64,000 nt of DNA, from positions 6,961,947-7,025,946 of the forward strand of contig NC_088209.1 of assembly GCF_037126465.1 (NCBI RefSeq). The letters run 5' to 3'. The notes under the pieces are model-generated. The model made no database searches. It saw only the letters and a program-made list of their open reading frames with translations, and was not told the DNA's origin. Origin of the DNA: Ornithodoros turicata (taxonomy: Eukaryota > Arthropoda > Arachnida > Ixodida > Argasidae). The position numbers were made by a program, and so were the translations under genes. Positions 21,630 through 32,237 of this stretch are shown here, piece by piece. The number at the start of each line of letters is the position of its first letter. Within the stretch, counting starts at the first letter, position 1.

Positions 21630-21877
21630 GATGAACTTGATAGGTGCGTATCTTCAGCACATAGCACGCTCTTAGCCAACCATCTTCCCGGATGACAACG
21701 TTCTCGCCCATGATTTGTTGATAACGGGAGGCGGAGCCTATTATGTATCTATTATGCACGGCTTACAAAATGGGCTACGGCTCCCGTTTAAAACAAATCA
21801 GAAACGATAACGTTGTCATTCGGGATGATGGTTGGCTAGGAGCGCGCCATGTAGTGAAGTTCATCTTGAAGAGTGTA
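21630..21877. mobile_element. MITE-A, full length, diverged
   Basis: Left arm GCACATAGCACGCTCTTAGC and CCAACCATCTTCCCGGATGA; core GGCGGAGCCTATTATGT; right arm CATTCGGGATGATGGTTGGC to TCATCTTGAAGAGTGTA. Many substitutions relative to 6497-6735, whose core it shares. Confidence 0.8.
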
Positions 21878-22501
21878 AAGCAGAACGTCATGTGTACCTC
21901 CGCATTGGCGTCTGATTGGGTGCTACAATTCTTCAGATGACGTAACGATGGATAGAGGGATCTGTACGGCGGTGCGTCTACTCGCCCGAATACGAAAGAG
22001 AGTGCGTTTATGTATTAACGCTGCACAAGTTATGAAGGAGAAGAATTGAACAATGAATTGGTAAATAGAATCACGGAGCGTAGAAGAACGATATTACATC
22101 TATTAAACCCGTAACTAAATACATGCAGGTAGGAAGTTCTTACCTCCTTTAAGCACGTTTGACTGAGAGAGAGAGAAATACATGATGACGATGATATGGG
22201 GATGACTTCCGCTCATTGAGCAGAATGCTACCCCATTGCTATGCCCCCGAATGCCCAACGATGCAGCCATATTTCCAGTAAGCCATACTCCAGCGTCGTT
22301 TTCGCTTTTCTTCTTGTAAAAATAGTCACGCTATAAGATAAACGATATTTAGCAGAATCCTTGTCGATGTCTATATTATACGGGCAATACTCTTATAACA
22401 ATGGGCATCCAATATTATTGAGCCGTACTGTCCTTGCGAGCTGTTACCATTGCCACCATCACGGAACGCCGATCAGTTTCTTTTCCCAGGATTTCCTATG
22501 C
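21878..22501. other. Unassigned interval
   Basis: No gene recognised. A purine-rich GAGAGAGAG stretch lies near 22166. Confidence 0.4.
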
Positions 22502-22513
22502 CACTAGAATCCT

Positions 22514-22566
22514 TCGTGTTCGTGTCTGTCCCTTCGTGTTCCCTAGCCTCGGGGTTTTACATCATG
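22514..22566 (+). mobile_element. Minimal 53-bp Penelope-like 3' end insertion with 12-bp target duplication
   Basis: CACTAGAATCCT occurs immediately before (22502-22513) and immediately after (22567-22578) a 53-base insert. The insert ends CTAGCCTCGGGGTTTTACAT then CATG, the same terminus as the PLE fragment at 20685-20904. Only the 3' end of the element is present, as expected when target-primed reverse transcription aborts early. Confidence 0.75.
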
Positions 22567-22578
22567 CACTAGAATCCT

Positions 22579-22884
22579 GTTCAAGTGTCAAATGTGCTGC
22601 TTCGAAAGTTATGTAACACATATTCTGCGTGAAGGAACCTGAAAAAAAAGACGCATTGACGCATGTATAAAAAAAATAGTCTGGCCATTAATGGAACCTG
22701 CCTATACCTGAAGCTCCGGAAACATTTTGAGCTCTCTTGTCATTCACGAGCAAAAATACAGTTCGGTATCATCCAGACCATCTATAGTTAACGCGGAAAG
22801 TTGGGCGAGACAAGAAGGAACAGGCACCGCCTGTGGTTGTTTACTCCTTTTTGTCCTTGTTGTTGGGCTGTATTCTCGTGATTA
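22579..22884. other. Unassigned interval
   Basis: No gene recognised. Confidence 0.4.
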
Positions 22885-24647
22885 AGACGGTACCATAAAC
22901 ATGCATTCGCTTAGCGCAACATATGACCAATACGACGGCAGATGACTGTCAGATTTAGCGCGGTAATGTGTTGAACGAACACCATGATGGAACACACTCG
23001 CCCACATAACAGAACTCTTACTCAGTTACTGTCTACAACCCTGTGCATAAGTAGATGCTACCGCTTCTGCCTCCCTCATTAATTCCGTTACGACGCTCAT
23101 AACAGTGTGAAAGATGTAGATGCAGCTGCCGTTGCAATAAAATTTCAGAGGATATGCACAATCGGGTTCCACAGTTGCTGAATATTCACAGTTATACAGG
23201 GTGTTCACCAAAAAAAGGACCAGGGGCCAAAAAAGAAAAAGAAACGGAGTGCTGGACACAAATGGAACCAACTGTACGTGTTTGGCAGTTGTGTGGTCTA
23301 TCCAAAAATATTTTTTTTGTCGCCCCTTGTTAATTAATTAGCGGTAATTAATTTTCTAACTTTTTAATTATAAAAGCTACGAAGCTGTTCCGATCAGAAC
23401 ATCTGATCTCTTCGGTCGCATGATACAAAAGCCGTTTTCAGGACAAAAATCCGCTCGATACATCATCCGCAAAAAATTCGTAAAGGAACACAGTTTTTTC
23501 TTTATTTTGTTCGTACCACCGCTTTCATTGAGACTCGCACATGCTTGCGCGCAGTATTCGAAAATCAGACACGCAAAGCAATTCGTAGCAAGCAACCCGT
23601 ACTGCAATTAATTACATTATGCGCAATTAACCGCTGCGAAGATTACTTTCGGTGTTGCGAAATGATAACTTGATAATTTCCGCAAGTAATTTGTGATGCG
23701 ATTGAAGATATTTTGAAGTCACTGTGCATGCCAATTGAGATTCACACTGGAACAATGAATATTGAATTATTTCCACGGTGTAGGCGACATATTGCTTATT
23801 AACATATTGCGTATTGAAATGAAAAAAATAAATAAAAATGCGTGAACGCAAAGCATGTATGCAATAAAGTGTGCCATTCGGGACACGTTTGAATAGTAGG
23901 AGCTGCAGACAAGTTGCAGACACGAGTAGAATTCCCTGTGTGTGTGACGCGATTTAGAAAAACAAGGCAGTTTTTTCCCCTTTTACTGTGGCAGTTAAGG
24001 TAGTTTTTAATGGGATAGCATTATAGTCCTCGCTACGCAAGAATCCCGGCGTGGTCTCTCTGTAGCCACGGCGCGCCGCGCATGCGCGATCAGTGGAGAG
24101 TGGAGGAGAGGGCGCGTGAAGAATGTGACGCAACCACGGTGCCGGCGCGTCGGCACTTGGCACTGGAGCTGTGCCACTGGCGCAGCTGTGATGGGCGTAC
24201 AGTTCAGTTTGGTTCACTGAACCGTTCAAAAGATTCGTTCTTTCGTTCATCTTTCCGTGGCGTCATAACATCATGTGGCCGATCTCAACGGCGAGGGCGG
24301 CGGCCAGCTTGCGCTATGCCGGCAGCTTTCGGAACACGTCGTCTGAAACCCAGTTGTGCGTATCCTCTGAAATTTTATTGTAACGGCAGCTGCATCTACA
24401 TCTTTCACACTGTTATTAGCGTCGGAACGGAATTAATGAGGGAGGCAGAAACGGTAGCATCTACTTATGCGCAGGGTTGTAGACAGTAACTGAGTAAGAG
24501 TTCTGTTGTGTAGGCGAGTGTGTTCCATCATGGGGGGGGGGGGGGGTTTGTTCAACACATTACCGCGCTAAATCTGACAGTCATCTGCCGGTCGTATTGG
24601 TCATATGTTGCGATAAGCGAATGCATGTTTATGGTACCGTCTTTCGC
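22885..24647. mobile_element. Large foldback element with ~280-bp inverted arms
   Basis: AAGACGGTACCATAAACATG opens the left arm and its complement CATGTTTATGGTACCGTCTT closes the right. Between about 22885-23167 and 24338-24647 the two arms are near-identical inverted repeats with only scattered differences. One difference is a G run of about 17 in the right arm where the left has a short AC-rich piece. The ~1.2-kb interior holds repeat D (23196-23515) and short unassigned frames. No transposase was recognised and no target duplication is clear. It is either a non-autonomous foldback transposon or a palindromic duplication. Confidence 0.7.
23196..23515 (+). repeat. Repeat D, fragment 2, inside the large foldback
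   Basis: ACAGGGTGTTCACCAAAAAA at its start, then TTAATTATAAAAGCTACGAA, CATCTGATCTCTTCGGTCGC and AAAGCCGTTTTCAGGACAAA, the reverse complement of blocks at 160-350. No coding capacity recognised. Confidence 0.6.
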
Positions 24648-26008
24648 TGTCATGAAGAAAATAAACAATTCATTGTGCCGCACTGTAATTCTCTCGTAGT
24701 TTACATTTTCTTCAGTCCACTTTCCGCTTGCTTCCGCCTCTCGGCAGGGTTTTCTTTGGTCACGCAAAATCTCGTTCATAGTTACTTTTTGGTCCCCTTC
24801 ATAGTAGGTCCATTCTTTTCGCCTGCCCCCCCCCCCCCTGAACTAGTTCAAGCAGTGCAACTGGTGGAAGACCGGTGCAGCACTTTTCTTTCGAATAGAA
24901 TAAACTTAGTCTACGGGAAACAGCGAGACTCACTGCGATCTGTTAGTAAGAATCGAAAACCACCCACGATCGAGCTTACTTCTCGCTCGAGGTAGTGTTT
25001 CCGCCGTTCCTTGCGGTTGAATGAATCAGCACTCAACTGTTACGGTGCGGGCGCCATCTGGCGACATGCCTTCGCAGCTCGACTATGACAGACCACGAGC
25101 TAGATTGGCCACACGGAGAGCTTACCGGTGTGTGATTGACCTAGCCCCGCAATCTGGGATTAATCGGAGAGCTCAATCACCGAAGCAACCGAAGCGAGTT
25201 CCAAAGCCGGGGATCGAAGAACGATAGAGAACTCAACTGAATCGAAGGAGTAGGAGAACCGTTCACTCACTGGCTGAATCGAAGAGCAGCAGAATCGTGT
25301 GCTCTCAAACGGCGCACTGGATAAAGAAACCTTTATTTTAGCTCGACATAGCACATAGTACCAACATGTACAGTATTACATGTAACAAACATAGCTATTG
25401 AGGTAGAGACTGGGAGTTGAGGTAGATACTGGGCCCATAACGTTTGTTGACCTTTGGAGGGGTCTTGACGGCACAGTGGGTGATGCGCGACGGTTTAGTT
25501 AAACCCCGAGGAGGTCAAGACAAGAGACAAGCACCTATCTTCGTCGTTCGCATGGCAGAAGAAGCAAAAAGGTGCTGAGCACGCACGCAAGGTAACTTCA
25601 CCTTCCCTTGCCACGCGCTGCCAGGATCACTTTATTTTGTACACTCGAAACCGAAAGTGAAACTAACAAGATTTGCGCTCCACGCAAAAAGGTTCAATCC
25701 AACACTATGTTCTTATATTTCTGCTAAGCAGTTCTAGCCATCATACTGCATTATTCATTTCAGCTGTCCTTTCAATAAATATTTCTGTATTTGAACTGTG
25801 TTCCTGAAGGAGGAATAATAAAGTACGCATCAAAGGTTATATGAAACTGACCTGAAGGGAGTTGTATCAAATAAGTGTATCTCGGTGTAACAGAATTGCT
25901 CTTCAGGGTAGCTGTAATTGTGATTTGGGTTACAAGTATTATTTTGCAACAATAAACGTAATATGGTTGCCTTGATGGACGGGTTGTAATTGTAGTTCAA
26001 GTACTCCG
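24648..26008. other. Unassigned interval
   Basis: No gene recognised. A C run of about 10 bases at 24827-24838 is followed by short frames without domains. Confidence 0.4.
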
Positions 26009-26249
26009 CACTCTTAAAACATAAAATATAACATCACCTGATAGCACGATCCTAGTCAACCGTCATCCAGAATGACATTGTTCTCTTCCCCGATTTGTTC
26101 AAAAGGAGGGGAGCACAGCTTTTTGTGAAAATTACCGTAAATGCATAAGTATTACAAAAACGTGTACCCCCTGCGCTTTTCAAAAATTATTTTCAACAAT
26201 GATTGGCCTCCAGAGTGCTATGTGGTGAAGTTCTGTTCTTAAGAGTTTA
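26009..26249. mobile_element. MITE-A, diverged full-length copy
   Basis: Left end CACTCTTAAAACATAAAATA, then GATAGCACGATCCTAGTCAA; right end GTGCTATGTGGTGAAGTTC through TTCTTAAGAGTTTA. The central GGAGGGGAGCACAGC / GTGTACCCCCTGCGC blocks have lost most complementarity, so the copy is old. Confidence 0.7.
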
Positions 26250-27290
26250 AGGTGCGTCTCAGTTCACTATGTTTAATGCTCATTCGGTCGTAAAAGCCTA
26301 GTTTTTCTCCGGCCACGCACGCTGTTGACCTATAATACCCACGCACCGTTTAACGCGTCGTCCCTAACCCTTTAAATACCGTTCCAATCATGAGGATGGC
26401 GTCCACAAGAAGAATAGCCTTTGTTGGAAACATCGGCGACTGTCGTCCCGAGGTTCTTCCCTTAACATTTTCTCAGAGACTCGTAGGTGTTTCCAACTTC
26501 CTACATGTCTCATCACCATGTATTACACGCAGTGCAACGCCTTCATTATTTTTAATTTTGTCAAAAAATATTATATTGCGTAAAACGTATTCAGGCAATG
26601 CGATACACATAGCTAAGATGCTTCGCAGCTCTGCATGTGTAAGATTTTTCACGTTCCCTCACTGTGTCGGTATTCGCCCAAAAGGCGACGTCCCATTGTG
26701 TTACGGACAAAGGAGATGAAAGCAGCCGTTCTTCCGTGCTGTGCCGTTTCTATTTTGCGTCTTTTTTTTATTTATCTCTCTCTCTCTCTCTTTCTACGCT
26801 CTTCTTTACCAAGAACAAAAGACAGATTTTCCTCCTCGGAACAAACGGTGTCATCGCCAATTGGAAGCTACAACAGCTTCGCGGGAAACGATTGAGACCC
26901 TCTTCCCGTATATAGCGAGAAAAAGTAGCGGATGCAATTTCTTCCTCCCTTATTTCATTAAGGGACACCGACAATGTGACCAGAGGTTGCGCTTTCAGTG
27001 CCGCTTTCTCCTTTTTGAATCACAGTTCTCGCGGCAGCAGCTTCGCATGTTGGCAGGTGCACCGTTTGAATATACGTCCTAGTCCAGTTCTCACTTTATG
27101 CTCGTTGGTTGTTGCAATGTTTGTTTTAAATAGATGCCCTAAAGGGGCAGTGGAACGGAAATTTTCTTCCACGTGGAATAAAACGTGTCGTTACCTTAAC
27201 GTCAACAGATAAATAACGCGATTTATTTAACCTTTATGAGCGAAAGAAAGCACAATTTAAGCTTTCCCTCTCCCTCTTCATTCTTCTTTC
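26250..27290. other. Unassigned interval
   Basis: A 109-codon plus frame at 26390-26719 and several overlapping frames to 27212 have no recognisable domain. A CT dinucleotide run lies near 26777-26792. Confidence 0.35.
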
Positions 27291-27455
27291 CAGACGAATG
27301 TCGGCACAGTTCCCCCTGAAGTCGGCCCAAGACGCATACTAACACACCTCTGTCACCCACTCCTTCTTCCTGTCCTCTCTTCATCTGTCCACGTCTGTAC
27401 ATCGCTCACAGCCACAGTTGCTTCGCGGCGCTAACACGGAATTTAAAAAAAAAAA
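27291..27455 (+). mobile_element. SINE tail with poly(A)
   Basis: GTCGGCACAGTTCCCCCTGA and GAAGTCGGCCCAAGACGCAT match the body of the SINE at 19186. Here the sequence continues with TCTCTTCATCTGTCCACGTC and GCTTCGCGGCGCTAACACGG and ends in an A run of about 12. The tail therefore differs from the ACC-tailed copy. No tRNA-like head is present. Confidence 0.7.
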
Positions 27456-27789
27456 CACGCGCGACGATGAGATGAGGGATTTCATGATCTCCCGCGATAA
27501 TCTCCCCAATCGTTTGAGGAGACCAATCAGAGCCCGCTCGCATTGTCGGTCTCCTTGAGAAGGAAAGGACGAGGGAAAGCTGAAATTGCGATTTTATTCG
27601 CTCATTAATCATGATCGGCGCAATCAGTGAATGCCGTTCCTTTTGTGTCGGTGTCACAGTAACGGTATTCCGCGGGGAGAAATTTTAGCACTTGGAGTTG
27701 GAGTTGGACGGACTTAATGGTGCATCTCTAAACTAGTTACCAGTGGTTTTACAACGCACTGACGCGGGATACACATCGTGCACAATCGT
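27456..27789. other. Unassigned interval
   Basis: TTTGAGGAGACCAATCAGAG near 27516 resembles TTTGAGGAGACCAATGACGA near 58672, so a dispersed repeat is likely. No gene recognised. Confidence 0.4.
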
Positions 27790-28470
27790 GTTTGGGCAGC
27801 GGTCGTTACCACCCTCATGTGCGGACAGAGAGAGCCATGCAGACCATGCTCCACAGGCTACGCACTGGATCTGCGTTCACCAACTCTCAACGACTCGAGA
27901 TCGGCTCCTGGGGTGACGCCTGCTGTGGCCACTGCCAACAACCCGAAGCAATCGAGCACGTCCTGCGAGACTGCCGAGTATACCATTCTGCGCGCGTGTC
28001 CGTCTCATCACTGCAGCTTTGGCACGCTTGCAGACATCCTCATTACCCCGGTGGTTCTTCTGCCGAACGTTCCGCTAAAGCAAGAAACCTTATTAGTGAG
28101 TTTTAGTGGATCGTACGCTATCGCCTTTGCGTACGTAATGAATAGCGTTGGTGGTTATGCGCACGCGCAAGACATAAATAGAGTTTCGTGCACTGCGCAG
28201 ATCCACTACGCTATCCCCTACGTACGCGAGGGCGATAGCGTACGATACACCAAAACTCTCTATTCTCATTCTGCAGAAGGCGGACCTTGCTCAACGACCC
28301 CTCTAAGACTTTGCTCTCCCTGACGAACTCATGCACCCTCTACGCATCCCACCCGCCCTTCATCCTCTATCCTCCATCCGTCTTTTTTTTTTTCTTTTTT
28401 GACTATAGTCGTGACGACGCCCACTTCTGTGTGGCCAACAACGACGAGCCTGCCATTAACCTCCCACCCG
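27790..28470 (+). pseudogene. I/R1-type LINE, C-terminal coding end and 3' UTR
   Basis: Plus-strand translation from 27792 contains MLHRLRTGSAFTNSQRL, then CCGHCQQPEAIEHVLRDC, the C-terminal C-x2-C...H...C zinc-finger-like motif seen after the RNase H domain in I, R1 and Jockey-type LINEs. The coding part ends near 28065 and is followed by a pyrimidine-rich 3' UTR that ends near 28470 (GTGACGACGCCCACTTCTGT, GACGAGCCTGCCATTAAC). That last segment is shared with a SINE tail at 19255-19345. The UTR is interrupted by a 166-bp foldback insertion. The 5' part of the element is absent. Clade assignment is by motif only. Confidence 0.72.
28095..28260. mobile_element. 166-bp foldback insertion in the LINE 3' UTR
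   Basis: TATT occurs on both sides (28091-28094, 28261-28264). The insert opens GTGAGTTTTAGTGGATCGTA then CGCTATCGCC and closes GGCGATAGCGTACGATACAC then CAAAACTCTC, an inverted repeat of about 30 bp. The related LINE fragment at 11498-11650 lacks it, which confirms insertion. No coding capacity; family unknown. Confidence 0.8.
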
Positions 28471-28859
28471 CGGACAGAGCGAATAGCGGCGATCGAGATC
28501 AACAACGAGCACACTTGTACCGCGTTCGCAACTCCCCCCTTGGCCCCCCTGGTTGGACTTGTCCCTGTTGAGGATTACGTACTTGAAGGAGGGCTGGCGC
28601 TGGCGCAGTGGCTCTCTTTGTCGTCTAATCGGTGCCCACCCTGCGGGTACCGGGATGTCAAGATGGCGGCGGCCCGCGCGAAGAAAACACCATGAACAAA
28701 CGACGAAATACCATTTGGTGTAGGGGAAATTTTATTCAGGCAGATATGTTCTGAATCAATGTTTCGATTTAATTTGAAACTGCAGTGGATATTGTGGCAA
28801 GCTCTCGCCAGACGGCGTGAAACGAAAATCTGGGTCCCGAACGTGAAATGTGGAAGACG
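28471..28859. other. Unassigned interval
   Basis: Contains GTCAAGATGGCGGCGGCCCG near 28658, a YY1-type motif in GC-rich DNA. No coding exon recognised. Confidence 0.35.
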
Positions 28860-30300
28860 CAGGTGGGAGTATCCATAGAGGAAGGAAACACAGGAGCGGC
28901 CCTTCCAACTTTTTGCCATCGGGACAGGCGTGCCAGCTTCGCAGTGCATTCTGAAATGCTCCTGTCTACCATGTGACCGCTCACGTGACCCCAAGAGCAT
29001 GCGCAGGCCAGCTGTCACCACAGGGGTGACACAAACCCGCCATTGTTGTAACAACCCTCAAGCGGGTGCTTTTGGCAAAACTGCCATCTTGTCCTGGTCG
29101 CACGTCATAGAAAACGTCATTTTGAGATCATGTGACTTTGTTTACATGTCGTTTTGCCGCTTACCGACATATTTTCACCGTCATAACACCAAGAGATGAC
29201 CGTATTTTGCCAGCGTAAACTATGCCGCGCTTCTTCCGCAACATGGTAGCCCATTTCACCTTAGTTTAAGTACATCGCATCTGCTCGGTAAGTCTTAACG
29301 CGCGGTCGTCATCACATCTTTGCAAGTCGTCAGCAATACGAGGGCTTATGTGCAAAACTACGCGTTTTACTGTGAGATTCTCGGATAAAAATAACTACAG
29401 TGATCGAAAAACATACAAAACGTCGTCCAGAAACAACAACCGCATTGTTTACAAACGGTTTGGCCGCCGATAACGGGTGCCGCCATCTTTAAGGTCACGT
29501 GTGCCTTGACGTTTGCTGTGACGTGCGACCAGGACCTGTCCAGGATGCATTGCGTTCGCCCAGCACGCTTTCGTCTACGAAGCAATACATTGGATGCCAC
29601 CCCTGTGGCTGTCACAGCACACGACGGAGTCGTGATTGTCTTGCAGTTCAGATATCTGCATTGTGATGAACGCCGCACGTCCAGCTTTATTTGTGTGTTC
29701 GGAGGTTTACTCTTGGTTTACCCTTCTACTACAAGACCTGTCGCGCGTCAGGGTCTGCAGGACAACCACGTAGGACTAGAAAGATCATTCGTGGCACCGA
29801 TGTTTGCGTGGCGACGTGGCCACGTTTTGTGTGTTTCTTGCTGAAGTGATAAAGCATGCCAGTAATCAAATTTGTACAACGATGGAGCAAATCAATTGAA
29901 TCTGCAGCTGTAGCATAGCGGCAACTTGCAAAGGAACGATTCAAGATGACTCTCTCACAGACAGGGGTACGAAACAACCGGTCAAGTTCGTGCTTACGAA
30001 TGAAACGTATTCCCGTGGCAGAGCTGTTTTCTGTTGGACCACAGCCGCAACCGCGGTAAAAACACGTTAACACTTTACAGTGGTGTTCACATTTTAAGAG
30101 TAAATGACTTTGGAAAAGCATAACAGCACGAAAAGCAGCACGACCAACAAAGCGTTGCCAAACCGAAACTTTAGAGAGGATCACGTGGTGGACAGGAAGT
30201 AATGGCGGTTTTGACAGGAGCGACCGCCAGAGGGGTCCCACGGAAATCTGCTCGAAACGGCCGCTCTTGTGTTTCCTTCCTCCATGGGAGTATCCAACAG
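28860..30300. repeat. Diverged inverted repeat, about 1.4 kb
   Basis: Three blocks pair in inverted orientation and in mirrored order: GGAAGGAAACACAGGAGCGG (28877) with CCGCTCTTGTGTTTCCTTCC (30260); CCACAGGGGTGACAC (29018) with ATGCCACCCCTGTGGCTGTC (29596); and TCCTGGTCGCACGTCA (29092) with TGACGTGCGACCAGGA (29519). Spacing between blocks differs greatly, so the right arm has gained about 600 bases. Interpretation as an old foldback or DNA transposon is inference. Confidence 0.5.
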
Positions 30301-30788
30301 GATTGGGACGACCAGGACTGTGCGTCAACCCAGACTGTGTGCCACACAATGCGTTTGGGGTATATAGACTATTATGTCCCGTCCTTGAACAGATTTGTAC
30401 TTTGTGGATACCTACGCAATTCGAAATATTGCTAAAGGCTTTCTAGTACTCGTACACCTCCGCATGGTAGACACCCTATAGTTACAGATTGTTTGAAACC
30501 GAAGTCATTCGGTTCGGTTTCGAAGGAAACGAAGGATCAGTAAGAAAGCAGCCTTCAAGAATCTGGACCTTATCATCCTTAATAGGGTGCCGCAGTGGTC
30601 ACGCCTTCGAAGCAGAAAAAAGGGAGAAAGAAAGAGTGGAATCATTTTCTTATGCGTATCGTTTCGGAACCACTCTTATCTGTATACACTAGGAGCTCGT
30701 TTCTTCGGGGTTTCCAGTGATAAGGTACTTCACTTTTTTTCGGTGCGCAAAAAAATACTGCTGGCGCGACACACTTTCATCAATTGTA
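30301..30788. other. Unassigned interval
   Basis: No gene recognised. Confidence 0.4.
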
Positions 30789-30900
30789 CGAGGCATGTTC
30801 AAAAATAATGTAAAATATATTCAGTTTCCTCTTCTATTTCCGTAAATTATCAAAAATAAAAAAAAGCTACTTTCTACGCAGTGTCAATACTTATCAAGTC
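30789..30900 (+). repeat. Mariner-like 5' end relic
   Basis: After a TA dinucleotide, CGAGGCATGTTCAAAAATAA resembles a mariner terminal repeat (compare CGAGGTCTATTCCAAAAGTAA at 32238). No transposase follows directly. Tentative. Confidence 0.4.
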
Positions 30901-31140
30901 ACTGAAACTGGGAAAGCAGCGATACCGTTTTACCTCTTCCGTCGCGCTTGTGGCTGAACATGGCGGCTGAACCATATCGCTTCGGTTTCGCGCAGCAAGA
31001 ACGGGTGCAAATGCATTCCATTTTTTGGATAGTTTCGTGGGGGGGATGCATATTTGAAACGGTCCTTTCGGTACTTTCTCGTACCAATACCTTATTCAGT
31101 AATTTTCTTACGCTATGAAATTAACTCTAGGAAGCATATT

Positions 31141-31776
31141 AATAGACCTCTTCTTGTTTTCAAACAAATGACGTCATATGGTACAACACCGACAATAACC
31201 TGGTAGACTGGAAGCGCTATGGCAAAAAATTAATAAGTCACAAGAAAGTCACGTTTAAATGTGGCTTCTCATGTTGCAAGGTTTTAACGTATGTCCTTAC
31301 ATATTATTACATATTACATGTTGTATGGCCTCGTACTGTTCCATTCTACCGGTAACCCTATCTCTTCGGTAGCCCTTTCTAGAGATGGCTACCGGACCGT
31401 GCTCTTCCATCTTCAGGAACCTGAAGGGCACGAGTTTCGCTCAGAGTGCACATGGTGTCAAAGCAAGCGGGAGCTCAGTCGTTAAGAAACCACATTCCGC
31501 ACAGCATTACCACATTGACTTTCAGACGACAAAACTCTTGCGATGAGCCTTCTTTTCCTTGCGCAATGGACTGGGAACGCGAATGAAGACACGAAATCGA
31601 CTAAAAACGTGATCTCATTTGTGTGTACATTTAATATAAAGAAGCCACCCGTGTCCTTTATGAAGGAACACGGCTTTGTGAAACGCCGGTATTCCCCGCT
31701 CCCGATGTTTCGGTTTCGATATGTCTACCAACGTCATCATTACGTCACGGTGACGTCTCTTCGGTAGAGGTCTATT
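31141..31776. mobile_element. Family X TIR element, 636 bp (longest copy)
   Basis: Begins AATAGACCTCT and ends AGAGGTCTATT, an 11-bp perfect TIR. Internal landmarks are AAACAAATGACGTCATATGG near the left end and TGTCTACCAACGTCATCATT near the right, each shared with the shorter copies at 37691-37986 and 56453-56737. The interior contains TGGCTACCGGACCGTGCTC, repeated with changes near 34387. No transposase recognised. Confidence 0.78.
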
Positions 31777-32237
31777 AAGCGCGGAACAACAGAGGCGCGA
31801 AATTGCGCGATTATGCCTGGAAATTGTAACTGTAGCAAAATAACTATTGCAGCATCGACTGCCCCGAAACTACACAAATCAGGATACAAACAAGTCGTAT
31901 AGCAGGCAGCAACTGAAGATGTAAAGGCGGCAACATTTTTTCCCCGTCGCTTTGCACAATTGATCGGCTAAGAAGTGCACCAAATGACAAGTTTTATATG
32001 AATTTCTAGTGCATAGGAAAGCCTTCCAGAGTATGGCGCAGCACACAAAATCTATTTTTGTTAATTTCATTCCCGGTTATTTATCTTGGGAAGCGCTGCA
32101 GAATATTGTTTCACACAACGCGATAGGCCAACAACACTTAACTAGAATATGTGCCTATGTCAGTGCTTACTGGCGAGCATGCCATGTGTGTCGTCTCATC
32201 TATATACATTTCGCCGCTCTAGGCTGAACGAAATGTA
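31777..32237. other. Unassigned interval
   Basis: No gene recognised. Confidence 0.4.

Noticed and set aside
31139..31778. piggyBac element with TTAA target duplication
   Set aside because: TTAA flanks this one copy of family X, but the copies at 37691 and 56453 have no TTAA, so it is probably accidental.
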